From positions 1 to 64,000 of the forward strand of contig DATAJO010000021.1 of the NCBI GenBank assembly GCA_036262075.1: a stretch of 64,000 nt of DNA, written 5' to 3'. A program made the translations under genes and the position numbers. This stretch comes from JACDBZ01 sp036262075. GTDB taxonomy: Bacteria; Chloroflexota; Limnocylindria; QHBO01. Position 1 is the stretch's first letter. Every line of letters begins with the position of its first letter. Positions 35,247 to 42,880 of this stretch are shown one piece after another. The notes under the pieces are model-generated. The model searched no databases, had not been told where the DNA came from, and worked only from the letters and a program-made list of their open reading frames with translations.

Positions 35247-35921
35247 GTGTTCGAGCACGTTCACGTCATCGGGACCGGGCGCGCCGGTGGCGCGATCCGC
35301 GCTCGTCTCGCCAAGCGCGGGCTGCGCGTGACCGACGGTCGCGTCCCGGACCCGTCCGCCGACCTCGTCCTCCTGTGCGTGCCGGATGGCGTGATCGCCG
35401 AGGTGGCCGCGACGGTCCCCGTCGGGCCGTGGATCTCCCACGTCAGCGGGGCCACGCCGCTCACCGCCCTCGCGCCCCACGAGCGGCGCTTCGGCGTCCA
35501 CCCGCTCCAGACGCTCGTGAAGCATCGCGGTCCTGAGCAGCTCGACGGCGCCTGGGCGGCCATCGGCGGTGAGACCGATGAGGCGCTGGAGCGCGCCCGA
35601 TGGCTGGCCGAGACGCTCGGCCTGCGTCCGTTCGTCATCACCGATGCGGACCGCGCGCTCTACCACGCGGCGGCGGTCATCGGCGGTAACGCAATCGTGA
35701 CCCTCCACCAGGTGGCGCAGCGGCTGCTCGAGGCGGTCGGCGCGCCACCGAAGGCGATCGAGCCGCTCATGGCCCGCACCGTCGAGAACGGCTACGAGCT
35801 GACCGGGCCGATCGCGCGCGGCGACGCGACCACGATCGAGGCGCACCTCGCCGCCCTCGAGGAGCGCGCGCCGGACCTCGTCGACCTGTATCGCGCCATC
35901 GTCGGAGCGACGCGCCGATGA
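35247..35921 (+). CDS. Rossmann-like / DUF2520 protein in the pantothenate operon
   Basis: A 224-residue NAD(P)-binding protein. The N-terminal Rossmann segment is VHVIGTGRAGGAIRARLAKRG, and the C-terminal DUF2520 helical domain includes GVHPLQTLVKHRG, DADRALYHAAAVIGGNAIVTLHQVA and ARTVENGYELTGPIARGD. The fold resembles 6-phosphogluconate/ketopantoate reductases. Its ATGA overlap with panC and the presence of panB but no panE nearby make it a candidate ketopantoate reductase (2-dehydropantoate to pantoate). That role is inferred from context. Leaderless GTG start. Confidence 0.85.
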   Translation: MFEHVHVIGTGRAGGAIRARLAKRGLRVTDGRVPDPSADLVLLCVPDGVIAEVAATVPVGPWISHVSGATPLTALAPHERRFGVHPLQTLVKHRGPEQLDGAWAAIGGETDEALERARWLAETLGLRPFVITDADRALYHAAAVIGGNAIVTLHQVAQRLLEAVGAPPKAIEPLMARTVENGYELTGPIARGDATTIEAHLAALEERAPDLVDLYRAIVGATRR

Positions 35922-36718
35922 GGATCGTGCGGACGATCGCCGAGGTGCGCGAGACGCTCGCGCCGGCGCGGGCCGAAGGCCGGCGCATCGGCCTGGTGCC
36001 GACGATGGGGGCCTTCCACGAGGGCCATCTCGCGCTCATCCGGGCAGCCCGTTCGGCAAGCGACGTCCTGGTCGTCAGCCTGTTCGTCAACCCGACCCAG
36101 TTCGACGAGGCGTCCGACCTCCAGCGCTACCCGCGCGACGAGGCGGCCGATGCGGCCCTTGCCGAGCGCGAGGGCGTCGACCTCCTGTTCGCGCCGTCGC
36201 CCGACGAGCTCTACCCACGCGGCTTCGACACCTGGGTCGAGCCAGGCGGGCTCGCCACCGTCCTCGAGGGCGCGGCCCGGCCGGGGCATTTCCGGGGCGT
36301 GGCGACGGTATGCACCAAGCTGTTCGCGATCGTCGCGCCGCACGCGGCCTGGTTCGGGCAGAAGGACGCGCAGCAGGTGGCGGTCATCCGGCGGGTCGTG
36401 CGCGACCTCGACCTGCCGCTCGAGATCGTCGCCGTGCCGACTGTGCGCGACGCCGACGGCCTGGCGCTCAGCTCCCGCAACCGGTTCCTGTCCTCCGACG
36501 AGCGGCGGGCTGCCCTCGTCCTGCCTCGCGCACTCGAGGCCGGGGCCGCCGCCCACGCCGCGGGCCGTGACGCGGTCGAGGCCGCCCGGGAGGTGCTCGC
36601 CAGCGAGCCGACCGTGACCGTCGACTACGTCGCCGTCGCCGAGTTCGACGTCCCAACCCTCGTCGCAGCGGTCCGCATCGGTGCCACGCGGCTCATCGAC
36701 AACGTCAGGCTCGCCTGA
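35918..36718 (+). CDS. panC: Pantothenate synthetase
   Basis: A 266-residue ATP-dependent ligase joining pantoate and beta-alanine. The HIGH-type motif is in PTMGAFHEGHLALI (about 29-42). Pantoate/ATP contacts are VNPTQFDEASDLQRYPRDE and GQKDAQQVAVIRR, and the KMSKS-like loop is LSSRNRFLS near 186. The length is slightly short of the usual 280 but all blocks are present. It overlaps the DUF2520 gene by ATGA, and panB follows 57 bp later with its own promoter. Confidence 0.96.
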   Translation: MRIVRTIAEVRETLAPARAEGRRIGLVPTMGAFHEGHLALIRAARSASDVLVVSLFVNPTQFDEASDLQRYPRDEAADAALAEREGVDLLFAPSPDELYPRGFDTWVEPGGLATVLEGAARPGHFRGVATVCTKLFAIVAPHAAWFGQKDAQQVAVIRRVVRDLDLPLEIVAVPTVRDADGLALSSRNRFLSSDERRAALVLPRALEAGAAAHAAGRDAVEAAREVLASEPTVTVDYVAVAEFDVPTLVAAVRIGATRLIDNVRLA

Positions 36719-36740
36719 CGCGCGGGACGCTTGCGCGACG

Positions 36741-36769
36741 TTGACAACCGCGCGGCCCAGGACGACGCT
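36741..36769 (+). promoter_or_regulatory. panB leaderless promoter (TTGACA-N17-GACGCT)
   Basis: A consensus -35 TTGACA (36741-36746) lies 17 bp before GACGCT (36764-36769), which ends exactly 6 nt before the panB ATG. It sets the start at 36776 rather than the upstream in-frame codon at 36731. Confidence 0.65.
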
Positions 36770-36775
36770 TCGCGC

Positions 36776-37666
36776 ATGACCGACCTCCCGATTCGACAGG
36801 CGATCGCGCTCCCCGAGATCGCCGCCATGAAGCGCGCCGGCACGAAGATCGTGATGGTGACCGCGTACGACCACCCCTCGGCGCGCCTCGCCTCGGAGGC
36901 GGGCATCGACCTGCTCCTCGTCGGCGACTCCGCGGGCAACAACGTGCTCGGCTACGAGTCGACGGTGCCGGTCGACATGGAGGAGGCGGTCCTCCTCACT
37001 GCCGCCGTGGCCCGCGCGCGACCGCGGTCGCTCGTCATCGGCGACATGCCGTTCGGGTCGTACCAGGCCTCGGACGCCGAGGCGGTGGCGAACGCCGTGC
37101 GCCTGGTGAAGGCGGGAGCCGACGCGGTGAAGCTCGAGGGCGCCGGGCCAATGGTCTCGCGGGTGCGCTCGATCGTCGACGCCGGCATCCCGGTCATGGG
37201 CCACCTCGGCCTCACGCCCCAGTCGGCGACGAAGCTCGGCGGCATGAAGGCCCAGGGCCGCACCGCGGCCAGCGCGCGACAGCTTCTCGCCGATGCCCGC
37301 GACCTCCAGGTCGCCGGGGCCTTCTCGCTCGTCCTCGAGGCGGTGCCCGCCCAGATCGCGAAGCGCGTGACCGAGGCGCTCACCATCCCGACCATCGGCA
37401 TCGGCGCCGGGGCCGGCTGCGACGGCCAGGTGCTCGTGTGGCACGACGTGCTCGGCATCAACGAGGGCGTCGCACCGCGCTTCGTGAAGCGCTACGCCGA
37501 TGTCGCGGGCGAGATCCGGCGCGGCCTCACCGCCTTCGCCGCCGACGTCCGATCCGGCGCGTACCCGTCCGAGGAGCACGAGTACAAGATCAGCGCCGAG
37601 GAGCTCAAGGCCTTCGAGGAGCTGCCGCCGGGCATCGGCGACGACGCCGTCTTCCGCGACTGGTAG
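36776..37666 (+). CDS. panB: 3-methyl-2-oxobutanoate hydroxymethyltransferase
   Basis: A 296-residue TIM-barrel enzyme forming ketopantoate from ketoisovalerate and methylene-tetrahydrofolate, the first committed step to pantothenate and CoA. Family blocks: KIVMVTAYDHPSARLASEAGIDLLLVGDS (about 23-51), the metal region GDMPFGSYQ (about 87), KLEGAG, VMGHLGLTPQS, LEAVPAQIAKRVTEAL and IGIGAGAGCDGQVLVWHDVLG. Start chosen from the -35/-10 pair upstream. It ends 5 bp from the convergent P1-peptidase gene. Confidence 0.96.
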   Translation: MTDLPIRQAIALPEIAAMKRAGTKIVMVTAYDHPSARLASEAGIDLLLVGDSAGNNVLGYESTVPVDMEEAVLLTAAVARARPRSLVIGDMPFGSYQASDAEAVANAVRLVKAGADAVKLEGAGPMVSRVRSIVDAGIPVMGHLGLTPQSATKLGGMKAQGRTAASARQLLADARDLQVAGAFSLVLEAVPAQIAKRVTEALTIPTIGIGAGAGCDGQVLVWHDVLGINEGVAPRFVKRYADVAGEIRRGLTAFAADVRSGAYPSEEHEYKISAEELKAFEELPPGIGDDAVFRDW

Positions 37667-37671
37667 CCGAT

Positions 37672-38562
37672 TCAGCGCGCGACGCTGCGCTCGATCGCCT
37701 CGCCGATCGCGTCGTCCGCCGCGAGGACGATCCCGAGGAACGCCGCGGAGCCGCTCCGTGACCCGTCGCCGGTCGACAGTACGAACGCGACGTCGCCGTC
37801 CCACGGCGTGTGCGCCGGCCGGACGCCACGGGCGATCGAGTCATGCGCGAGCTCCGCGAGCCGCCGGCACTCGGCGCGGTCGAGCGGCGCATCGGTCGCC
37901 ACGACGACGAGCACGGTGTTGCCGAGCGGCGGCGCATCGGGCTCCGCCACCGGGCGCCCGGCGATGAGCCGCCCGTCGCGGGCGTGGACGTTGCCGAGGG
38001 CGTTCGTCACGATCAACGCCCCGACGACATGGCCCGACGGCAGGCGCCGCGCAGCGCTGCCGACGCCACCCGGCAACGCGTCCTCGAGGCCGCCGAGCTT
38101 CGCCACGGTGGCGCCGGTGCCCGCCCCGACCGCGCCCTCGAGCGGCCCGTCGTTCGTCTCCGCCGCGACGGTCGCGGCGTTGCCGGCTTCGGCGTCGGGG
38201 AAGGCCATCGGATCGCCGACGCCGAGGTCGAACAGGATCGCGGCCGGAACGATCGGCACCGGCCGCACCCCGGTCTCGTAGCCGACGCCGCGCTCGGCGA
38301 GCCGGCGCATGACGCCGTCGGCGGCCGCGAGCCCGAAGGCCGAGCCGCCGGACAGGCAGATCGCGTTGATGCGCTCGACGAGGGCGGTCGGACGGAGGAG
38401 ATCGGTCTCGCGCGTGCCGGGAGCGGAGCCCCGGACGTCGACCCCGGCGACTGCACCGTCGTCGGCGGCGAGGACCACGGTGCAGCCGGTCGCGGCGTCC
38501 GCATCGGTCCAGTGGCCGACCCGGATGCCCGGCACGTCCCGGATGGTGAGCCGATCGCTCAC
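37672..38562 (-). CDS. P1 (DmpA-type) aminopeptidase family protein
   Basis: A 296-residue Ntn-fold peptidase of the P1/DmpA family (beta-aminopeptidases, aminopeptidases of small peptides). N-terminal blocks are IRDVPGIRVGHWTDADAATGCTVVLAADDGAV and INAICLSGGSAFGLAAADGVMRRLAERGVGYETG. The self-cleavage/nucleophile region is PPLGNTVLVVVATDAPLDRAECRRLAELAHDSIARGVRPAHTPWDGD, where the Thr after GN is the likely nucleophile. It is cytoplasmic. Its GTG overlaps the stop of the upstream hydrolase gene (GTGA). Actual substrates are unknown; some members cleave beta-peptides. Confidence 0.9.
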   Translation of the reverse strand: MSDRLTIRDVPGIRVGHWTDADAATGCTVVLAADDGAVAGVDVRGSAPGTRETDLLRPTALVERINAICLSGGSAFGLAAADGVMRRLAERGVGYETGVRPVPIVPAAILFDLGVGDPMAFPDAEAGNAATVAAETNDGPLEGAVGAGTGATVAKLGGLEDALPGGVGSAARRLPSGHVVGALIVTNALGNVHARDGRLIAGRPVAEPDAPPLGNTVLVVVATDAPLDRAECRRLAELAHDSIARGVRPAHTPWDGDVAFVLSTGDGSRSGSAAFLGIVLAADDAIGEAIERSVAR

Positions 38563-39341
38563 AGAGTGGCCTCCTCCAGCCAGTCGCCGACGATGCGCAT
38601 CCACTCGTCGAAGCGATCGCGATGAATCACGTGGCCGGCACCGTCGACCACGACGATCCGCGCGTTCGCCGGCATCGTCTGCTCGAGCCGGCGGCGCATC
38701 TCGGGCGGGAACACGGAGCGTGACTCGTCGGCGAGGAGGTACAGGGCCGGCACCGTCTGCCGCGGGGCGAGGTCGAGGACCCGGGCGCCGGTCTCGCGGC
38801 GGAACGTGGCGAGCAGTCCCTCGCGGTCGGCGAGCGCCCGACCCTCGACGTCCTGCCGCGCGTCCTCCTCGAGCCAGGACGGGTTCTCGACGAGCTCGCG
38901 CCGCACCTCGTCCTCCGGGCGATCGACGGCGGCATGCATCTCGCGCTCCAGGTTCGCGAGCCACGCCTCGTCGCGGACGCGGCTGATGGCCGGCGGATCC
39001 TCGAGCACGAGGCGCCGAACGAGGTCGGGGCGGGTGAACGCCAGCTCCGCTGAGACCGCGCCGCCGAGCGAATGGCCGATGAGCGCGTCGGCGGGCCGGC
39101 CGAGCCCCTCGATCGTGGTCGCGAGGTCGTCGGCGAGCTCGGGGACGCTCGTCGCGCCGTTGATGCGCGGACTGTGGCCATGGCCGCGCTGGTCGACCGC
39201 CACGACGCGCCAGCCACGCTCGGCGAGCGCCGGTCCGACGCGCCACCACGTCCGGTGCCAACCGGTGACGCCGTGGACGAGCACCGCGAAGCGCTCGGGG
39301 CCGCGCTGTTCGGCCGGCTTCCATTCGTGCGTGGCGAGCAT
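38559..39341 (-). CDS. Alpha/beta hydrolase
   Basis: A 260-residue alpha/beta-fold hydrolase. The oxyanion HG motif is in VLVHGVTGWHRTWWRV (about 20-35), the nucleophile Ser in IGHSLGGAVSAELA (about 90), the likely acid Asp in LYLLADESRSVFPPE, and the His in VVDGAGHVIHRDRFDEW near 235. Size and motifs fit esterase/lactonase-type enzymes; the substrate cannot be assigned. It forms a two-gene unit with the P1 peptidase (GTGA overlap) and starts leaderless with GATAAT 7 nt upstream. Confidence 0.9.
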   Translation of the reverse strand: MLATHEWKPAEQRGPERFAVLVHGVTGWHRTWWRVGPALAERGWRVVAVDQRGHGHSPRINGATSVPELADDLATTIEGLGRPADALIGHSLGGAVSAELAFTRPDLVRRLVLEDPPAISRVRDEAWLANLEREMHAAVDRPEDEVRRELVENPSWLEEDARQDVEGRALADREGLLATFRRETGARVLDLAPRQTVPALYLLADESRSVFPPEMRRRLEQTMPANARIVVVDGAGHVIHRDRFDEWMRIVGDWLEEATL

Positions 39342-39348
39342 CGGCTCG

Positions 39349-39354
39349 ATTATC
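39349..39354 (-). promoter_or_regulatory. Leaderless -10 box (GATAAT) of the hydrolase-peptidase pair
   Basis: GATAAT (five of six) on the minus strand ends 7 nt before the ATG at 39341. Confidence 0.55.
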
Positions 39355-39424
39355 GGCCGCCGGTGATGCGCCGGTCACGCCCCGCGGAAGGCGTCGCGGA
39401 ACGGAGCGTGCATGGCATCAGCGC

Positions 39425-41083
39425 ATGAGCGTCGAAGCGACGAGCGACCTGTGGTGGAAGAACGCGGTCATCTACTGCGTCGACGTCGCATCCTTCCTCG
39501 ACACGACCGGCGATGGCGTTGGCGACCTCGACGGGCTGACCCAGCGCGTCGACTACCTCGCCGGCCTGGGCGTCACCTGCCTGTGGCTGATGCCGATCTA
39601 CCCCTCGCCGAAGGCTGACTACGGCTACGACGTCTCCGACTATTACGACGTCGACGACGTCTACGGCAGCCTCGGCGACCTCGTCGAGCTGGTGCGGACG
39701 GCGCGCGAGCGCGGGATCCGGGTCATCGCCGACCTCGTCGTCAACCACACCTCGATCGAGCACCCGTGGTTCCAGATGGCCCGCAAGGGTCACCCGATCT
39801 TCAAGGACTTCTACGTCTGGGAGGACGAGAAGCCCCCGAATGCCGACGAGGGCGTCGTCTTCCCGGGCAAGCAGCACTCGATCTGGAGCTACGACCGGGC
39901 CGCGCGGAAGTGGTACATGCATCGGTTCTACCCCTTCCAGCCCGACCTGAACATCAACAACCCGCTCGTCCGCAACGAGATCCACAAGGTCATCGGCTTC
40001 TGGCTGGAAGTCGGGCTGTCGGGGTTCCGGATCGACGCCGTGCCATTCCTCATCGAGCAGGTCCACGGCGACAACCCGGCCGTGAGCGACCCGCACGACT
40101 ACCTGCGCGACCTGCGGAACTTCTCCGTCCGGCGCCGTGGCGACACGATGCTGCTCGCCGAGGCGAACGAGCCGCTCGACCGGATCGCGAGCTACTTCGG
40201 CGAGCGCGGCAACCAGATGACGATGCTGTTCAGCTTCATCACCAACCAGGCGCTGTACCTGTCGTTCGCGCGCGGTGAGGCAACCCCGGTGGCCAACGCC
40301 CTCCGCGCGCTGCCGCCGACCCCGCCCGAGTGCCAATGGGCGAACTTCATCAAGAACCACGACGAGGCCACGCTCGACCGCCTGACCGACGAGGAGCGCG
40401 AGGAGGTCTTCGCCGCCTTCGCGCCCGACGAGTCGATGCGCCTCTACGGCCGCGGCATCCGCCGCCGCTTCCCGTCGATGGTCGACGGCGACCGGCGACG
40501 GCTGGAGCTCGCCTACAGCCTCCTCTTCAGCCTGCCCGGCACGCCGGTCCTGTTCTACGGCGAGGAGATCGGCATGGCCGACAACCCGGACATCCCGGAC
40601 CGCGGCGCCGTCCGGAACCCGATGCAATGGGCCGACCAGCCGGGCGGCGGGTTCACCACCGCCGACGAGTCGAAGCTGCCGCGGCCACTCCTCGCCGACG
40701 GCCCGTTCGGCTACCACGAGATTAACGTGCGCTCGCAGCGCCGCGACCCGGACTCGTTCCTCAACTGGATGGAGAAGGCGATCCGGACCCGCAAGGAATG
40801 GCCCGAGTTCGGGTGGGGCGACTGGCAGGTGCTCGCCACTCGGAACCCGCGCGTGCTCGCCATCGTGGCGACCTGGGACGGCGCCAGCGTGCTGTCCGTG
40901 CACAACTTCGGCGACCGGCCGGCGAAGGTCACGGTCCGCATCCCCGACGAGGCGACCGGCGGGACGTGGCAGCACATCTTCGGCCACGGCGACGAGCTGC
41001 CCACGGGCATCGAGGACGACGCGTTCCGCTGCGAGCTCGCCCCGTACGGCTACCAGTGGTTCGGCCGCAAGGGGGGCGTCTAG
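39425..41083 (+). CDS. GH13 alpha-glucosidase/trehalose-synthase-like enzyme
   Basis: A 552-residue glycoside hydrolase family 13 protein. The (beta/alpha)8 motifs are in order: VIADLVVNHTS (about 100-110), GFRIDAVPF with the nucleophile Asp (about 200), LLAEANE with the acid/base Glu (about 243) and FIKNHDEATLDRL with the transition-state Asp (about 312). A C-terminal beta domain follows. The sequence runs like trehalose synthase (maltose to trehalose isomerase) and related amylases. Final specificity needs comparison of loop residues. An LLM oxidoreductase gene starts at the very next base after the stop, so they form one unit. No signal peptide: cytoplasmic glycan metabolism. Confidence 0.9.
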   Translation: MSVEATSDLWWKNAVIYCVDVASFLDTTGDGVGDLDGLTQRVDYLAGLGVTCLWLMPIYPSPKADYGYDVSDYYDVDDVYGSLGDLVELVRTARERGIRVIADLVVNHTSIEHPWFQMARKGHPIFKDFYVWEDEKPPNADEGVVFPGKQHSIWSYDRAARKWYMHRFYPFQPDLNINNPLVRNEIHKVIGFWLEVGLSGFRIDAVPFLIEQVHGDNPAVSDPHDYLRDLRNFSVRRRGDTMLLAEANEPLDRIASYFGERGNQMTMLFSFITNQALYLSFARGEATPVANALRALPPTPPECQWANFIKNHDEATLDRLTDEEREEVFAAFAPDESMRLYGRGIRRRFPSMVDGDRRRLELAYSLLFSLPGTPVLFYGEEIGMADNPDIPDRGAVRNPMQWADQPGGGFTTADESKLPRPLLADGPFGYHEINVRSQRRDPDSFLNWMEKAIRTRKEWPEFGWGDWQVLATRNPRVLAIVATWDGASVLSVHNFGDRPAKVTVRIPDEATGGTWQHIFGHGDELPTGIEDDAFRCELAPYGYQWFGRKGGV

Positions 41084-42049
41084 GTGGCGGCCGCGCTCAT
41101 CGGCATCCACGCCAGCCACGAGCAGTTCCAGCCGGATCGGCTGCTGCGGCTCGTCCAGGCTGCCGAGGCGGCCGGCTTCGACGGCGGCATGTGCTCCGAT
41201 CACTGGGCGCCATGGTCCGAGCGCCAGGGCGAATCCGGCTTCGCGCTGTCCTGGCTCGGCGCCGCGCTGGCCACGACCTCGATGCCGTTCGGCGTCGTCA
41301 ACGCGCCCGGTCAGCGCTACCACCCGGCGATCGTGGCCCAGGCCGCCGCGACGCTCGCCACGATGTTCCCCGACCGGTTCTGGATTGCCATCGGCTCCGG
41401 GCAGCTGCTCAACGAGCACATCACCGGCGAGCGCTGGCCGACGAAGGCCGAGCGCAACGCGAGGCTGCGCGAGGCGGCCGACGTCATGCGCCGGCTGTGG
41501 GCCGGCGAGACGGTCACCCACGACGGCTCGTTCACCGTGTCCGAGGCGCGGCTGTGGACGCGACCCGACCGCGCGCCGATGCTCGTCGGCGCCGCGGTCA
41601 CCCCGCCGACCGCCGCCTGGGTCGCCGAGTGGGCCGACGCGCTCATCACCGTCGTCCAGCCCGACGAGATGCTCGACGCCGTGGTCCGCGCCTTCCGCGA
41701 CAACGGTGGCGAGGGCAAGCCGATGTACCTTCAGGTCCACCTCGCCTGGGCGCCCTCGGAGGAGGAGGCGCGGCGGGCCGCCTTCGAGGCCTGGGGCCAG
41801 AACACGCTGCCGAACAGCGTGATGACCGATCTCGCCCATCCGGAGCAGATCGCCGCGGCCGCCCAGCACGTCACTCCGGACGACGTCGACGGTGCGGTGC
41901 GCATCTCGGCGGACCTCGACCGCCACGTCGAGTGGCTGCGTGGCGACCTCGAGCGCGGGTTCGACGGCCTGTTCCTCCACGAGGTGGGTCCCGAGCAGGA
42001 GCGCTTCGTCGAGGTCTTCGGCCGGGAGGTTCTCCCCCGGCTCAGATAG
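41084..42049 (+). CDS. LLM-class flavin oxidoreductase (TIGR03885-like)
   Basis: A 321-residue luciferase-like monooxygenase-fold protein: GIHASHEQFQPDRLLRLVQAAEAAGFDGGMCSDHWAPW (about 6-43), NAPGQRYHPAIVAQAAATLATMFPDRFWIAIGSGQLLNEHITG (about 73-116) and the LLM C-terminal barrel. It resembles the TIGR03885 subgroup, which I recall as LLM proteins that use FMN rather than F420; the assignment is from memory. The GTG start follows the GH13 stop with no gap, so translation is coupled. The substrate is unknown; position suggests an oxidised sugar or a compound made with the GH13 product. Confidence 0.85.
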   Translation: MAAALIGIHASHEQFQPDRLLRLVQAAEAAGFDGGMCSDHWAPWSERQGESGFALSWLGAALATTSMPFGVVNAPGQRYHPAIVAQAAATLATMFPDRFWIAIGSGQLLNEHITGERWPTKAERNARLREAADVMRRLWAGETVTHDGSFTVSEARLWTRPDRAPMLVGAAVTPPTAAWVAEWADALITVVQPDEMLDAVVRAFRDNGGEGKPMYLQVHLAWAPSEEEARRAAFEAWGQNTLPNSVMTDLAHPEQIAAAAQHVTPDDVDGAVRISADLDRHVEWLRGDLERGFDGLFLHEVGPEQERFVEVFGREVLPRLR

Positions 42050-42118
42050 CCCCTGCACTTCGATGTTCGATAGCTCCTGACAGGCGATGGCAGGAATGCG
42101 TGCGATCATGGCCCCGCC

Positions 42119-42880
42119 ATGGCCGATCTCCGAGCGAAGGAACGGGCGGCGCTGCCCGACGGCGCGTTCGCGTACATCGACTCGACGGGCAAGCGTCGCC
42201 TGCCGATCCACGACGAGGCCCATGTCCGCAACGCGCTGGCCCGTTTCGACCGCGTGCTGTTCGAGGACGAGGCGGCGCGTCACCGTGCCCGCACGAAGCT
42301 GCTCGCGGCGGCGAAGCGATACGGCATCGTCCCGCTCGGGTTCATCGACCGCCAGCTGCAGCCGGAGCGACGCCTCCCGACGGGCACGGTCACGCTCCTG
42401 TTCACTGATATCGAGGACTCGACCGGGCTCGTCACGCGCCTGGGTGACCGATACGGCCCGCTCCTGACCGCCGTCCGCCGCACGATCCGCAGCGCCGTCC
42501 GCCGATCCGGCGGCCACGAGGTCGACGCTCGCGCGGACGAGTACCTCGCCGCGTTCACGTCCGCGTCCGGCGCGATCGCCGCCGCATGTGACGCCCAGCG
42601 CGCCCTCGCCACCGGGCCCTGGACGGCCGGCCCGCGCGTCCGGGTGCGGATGGGCATCCACACCGGCCGGCCGACCCTGACTCCGTCGGGCTACGTCGGC
42701 CTCGCGGTCCACGTCGGCGCGCGCGTGGCGGCCGTGGCGGAGGGGCGCCAGATCGTCATCTCGCGCGCCACGTACGACGCCGCCTGCGCGGCCGGCATGG
42801 AGCTCCGCGTGCGCGCCCTGGGTCCGTATCGGCTCCGTGGCGTCCCGGAATCGGTCGAGCTCCACGAGATCGTCACCTGA
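42119..42880 (+). CDS. DUF6582 domain fused to class III adenylate/guanylate cyclase domain
   Basis: A 253-residue protein. Residues about 1-75 form a DUF6582-like domain (FAYIDSTGKRRLPIHDEAHVRNALARFDRVLFEDEAARHRARTKLLAAAKRYGI). Residues about 88-253 form a class III nucleotide cyclase (TVTLLFTDIEDSTGLVTRLGDRYGPLL with the first metal Asp, VRVRMGIHTGRPTLTPSGYVGLAVHVGARVAAVAEGRQIVIS). The usual GDG-type second-metal motif is altered to ARADEYLAAF, which keeps an Asp. Whether it makes cAMP, cGMP or is only a binding domain is unclear. The stop overlaps the next gene's apparent CTG start. Confidence 0.85.
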   Translation: MADLRAKERAALPDGAFAYIDSTGKRRLPIHDEAHVRNALARFDRVLFEDEAARHRARTKLLAAAKRYGIVPLGFIDRQLQPERRLPTGTVTLLFTDIEDSTGLVTRLGDRYGPLLTAVRRTIRSAVRRSGGHEVDARADEYLAAFTSASGAIAAACDAQRALATGPWTAGPRVRVRMGIHTGRPTLTPSGYVGLAVHVGARVAAVAEGRQIVISRATYDAACAAGMELRVRALGPYRLRGVPESVELHEIVT

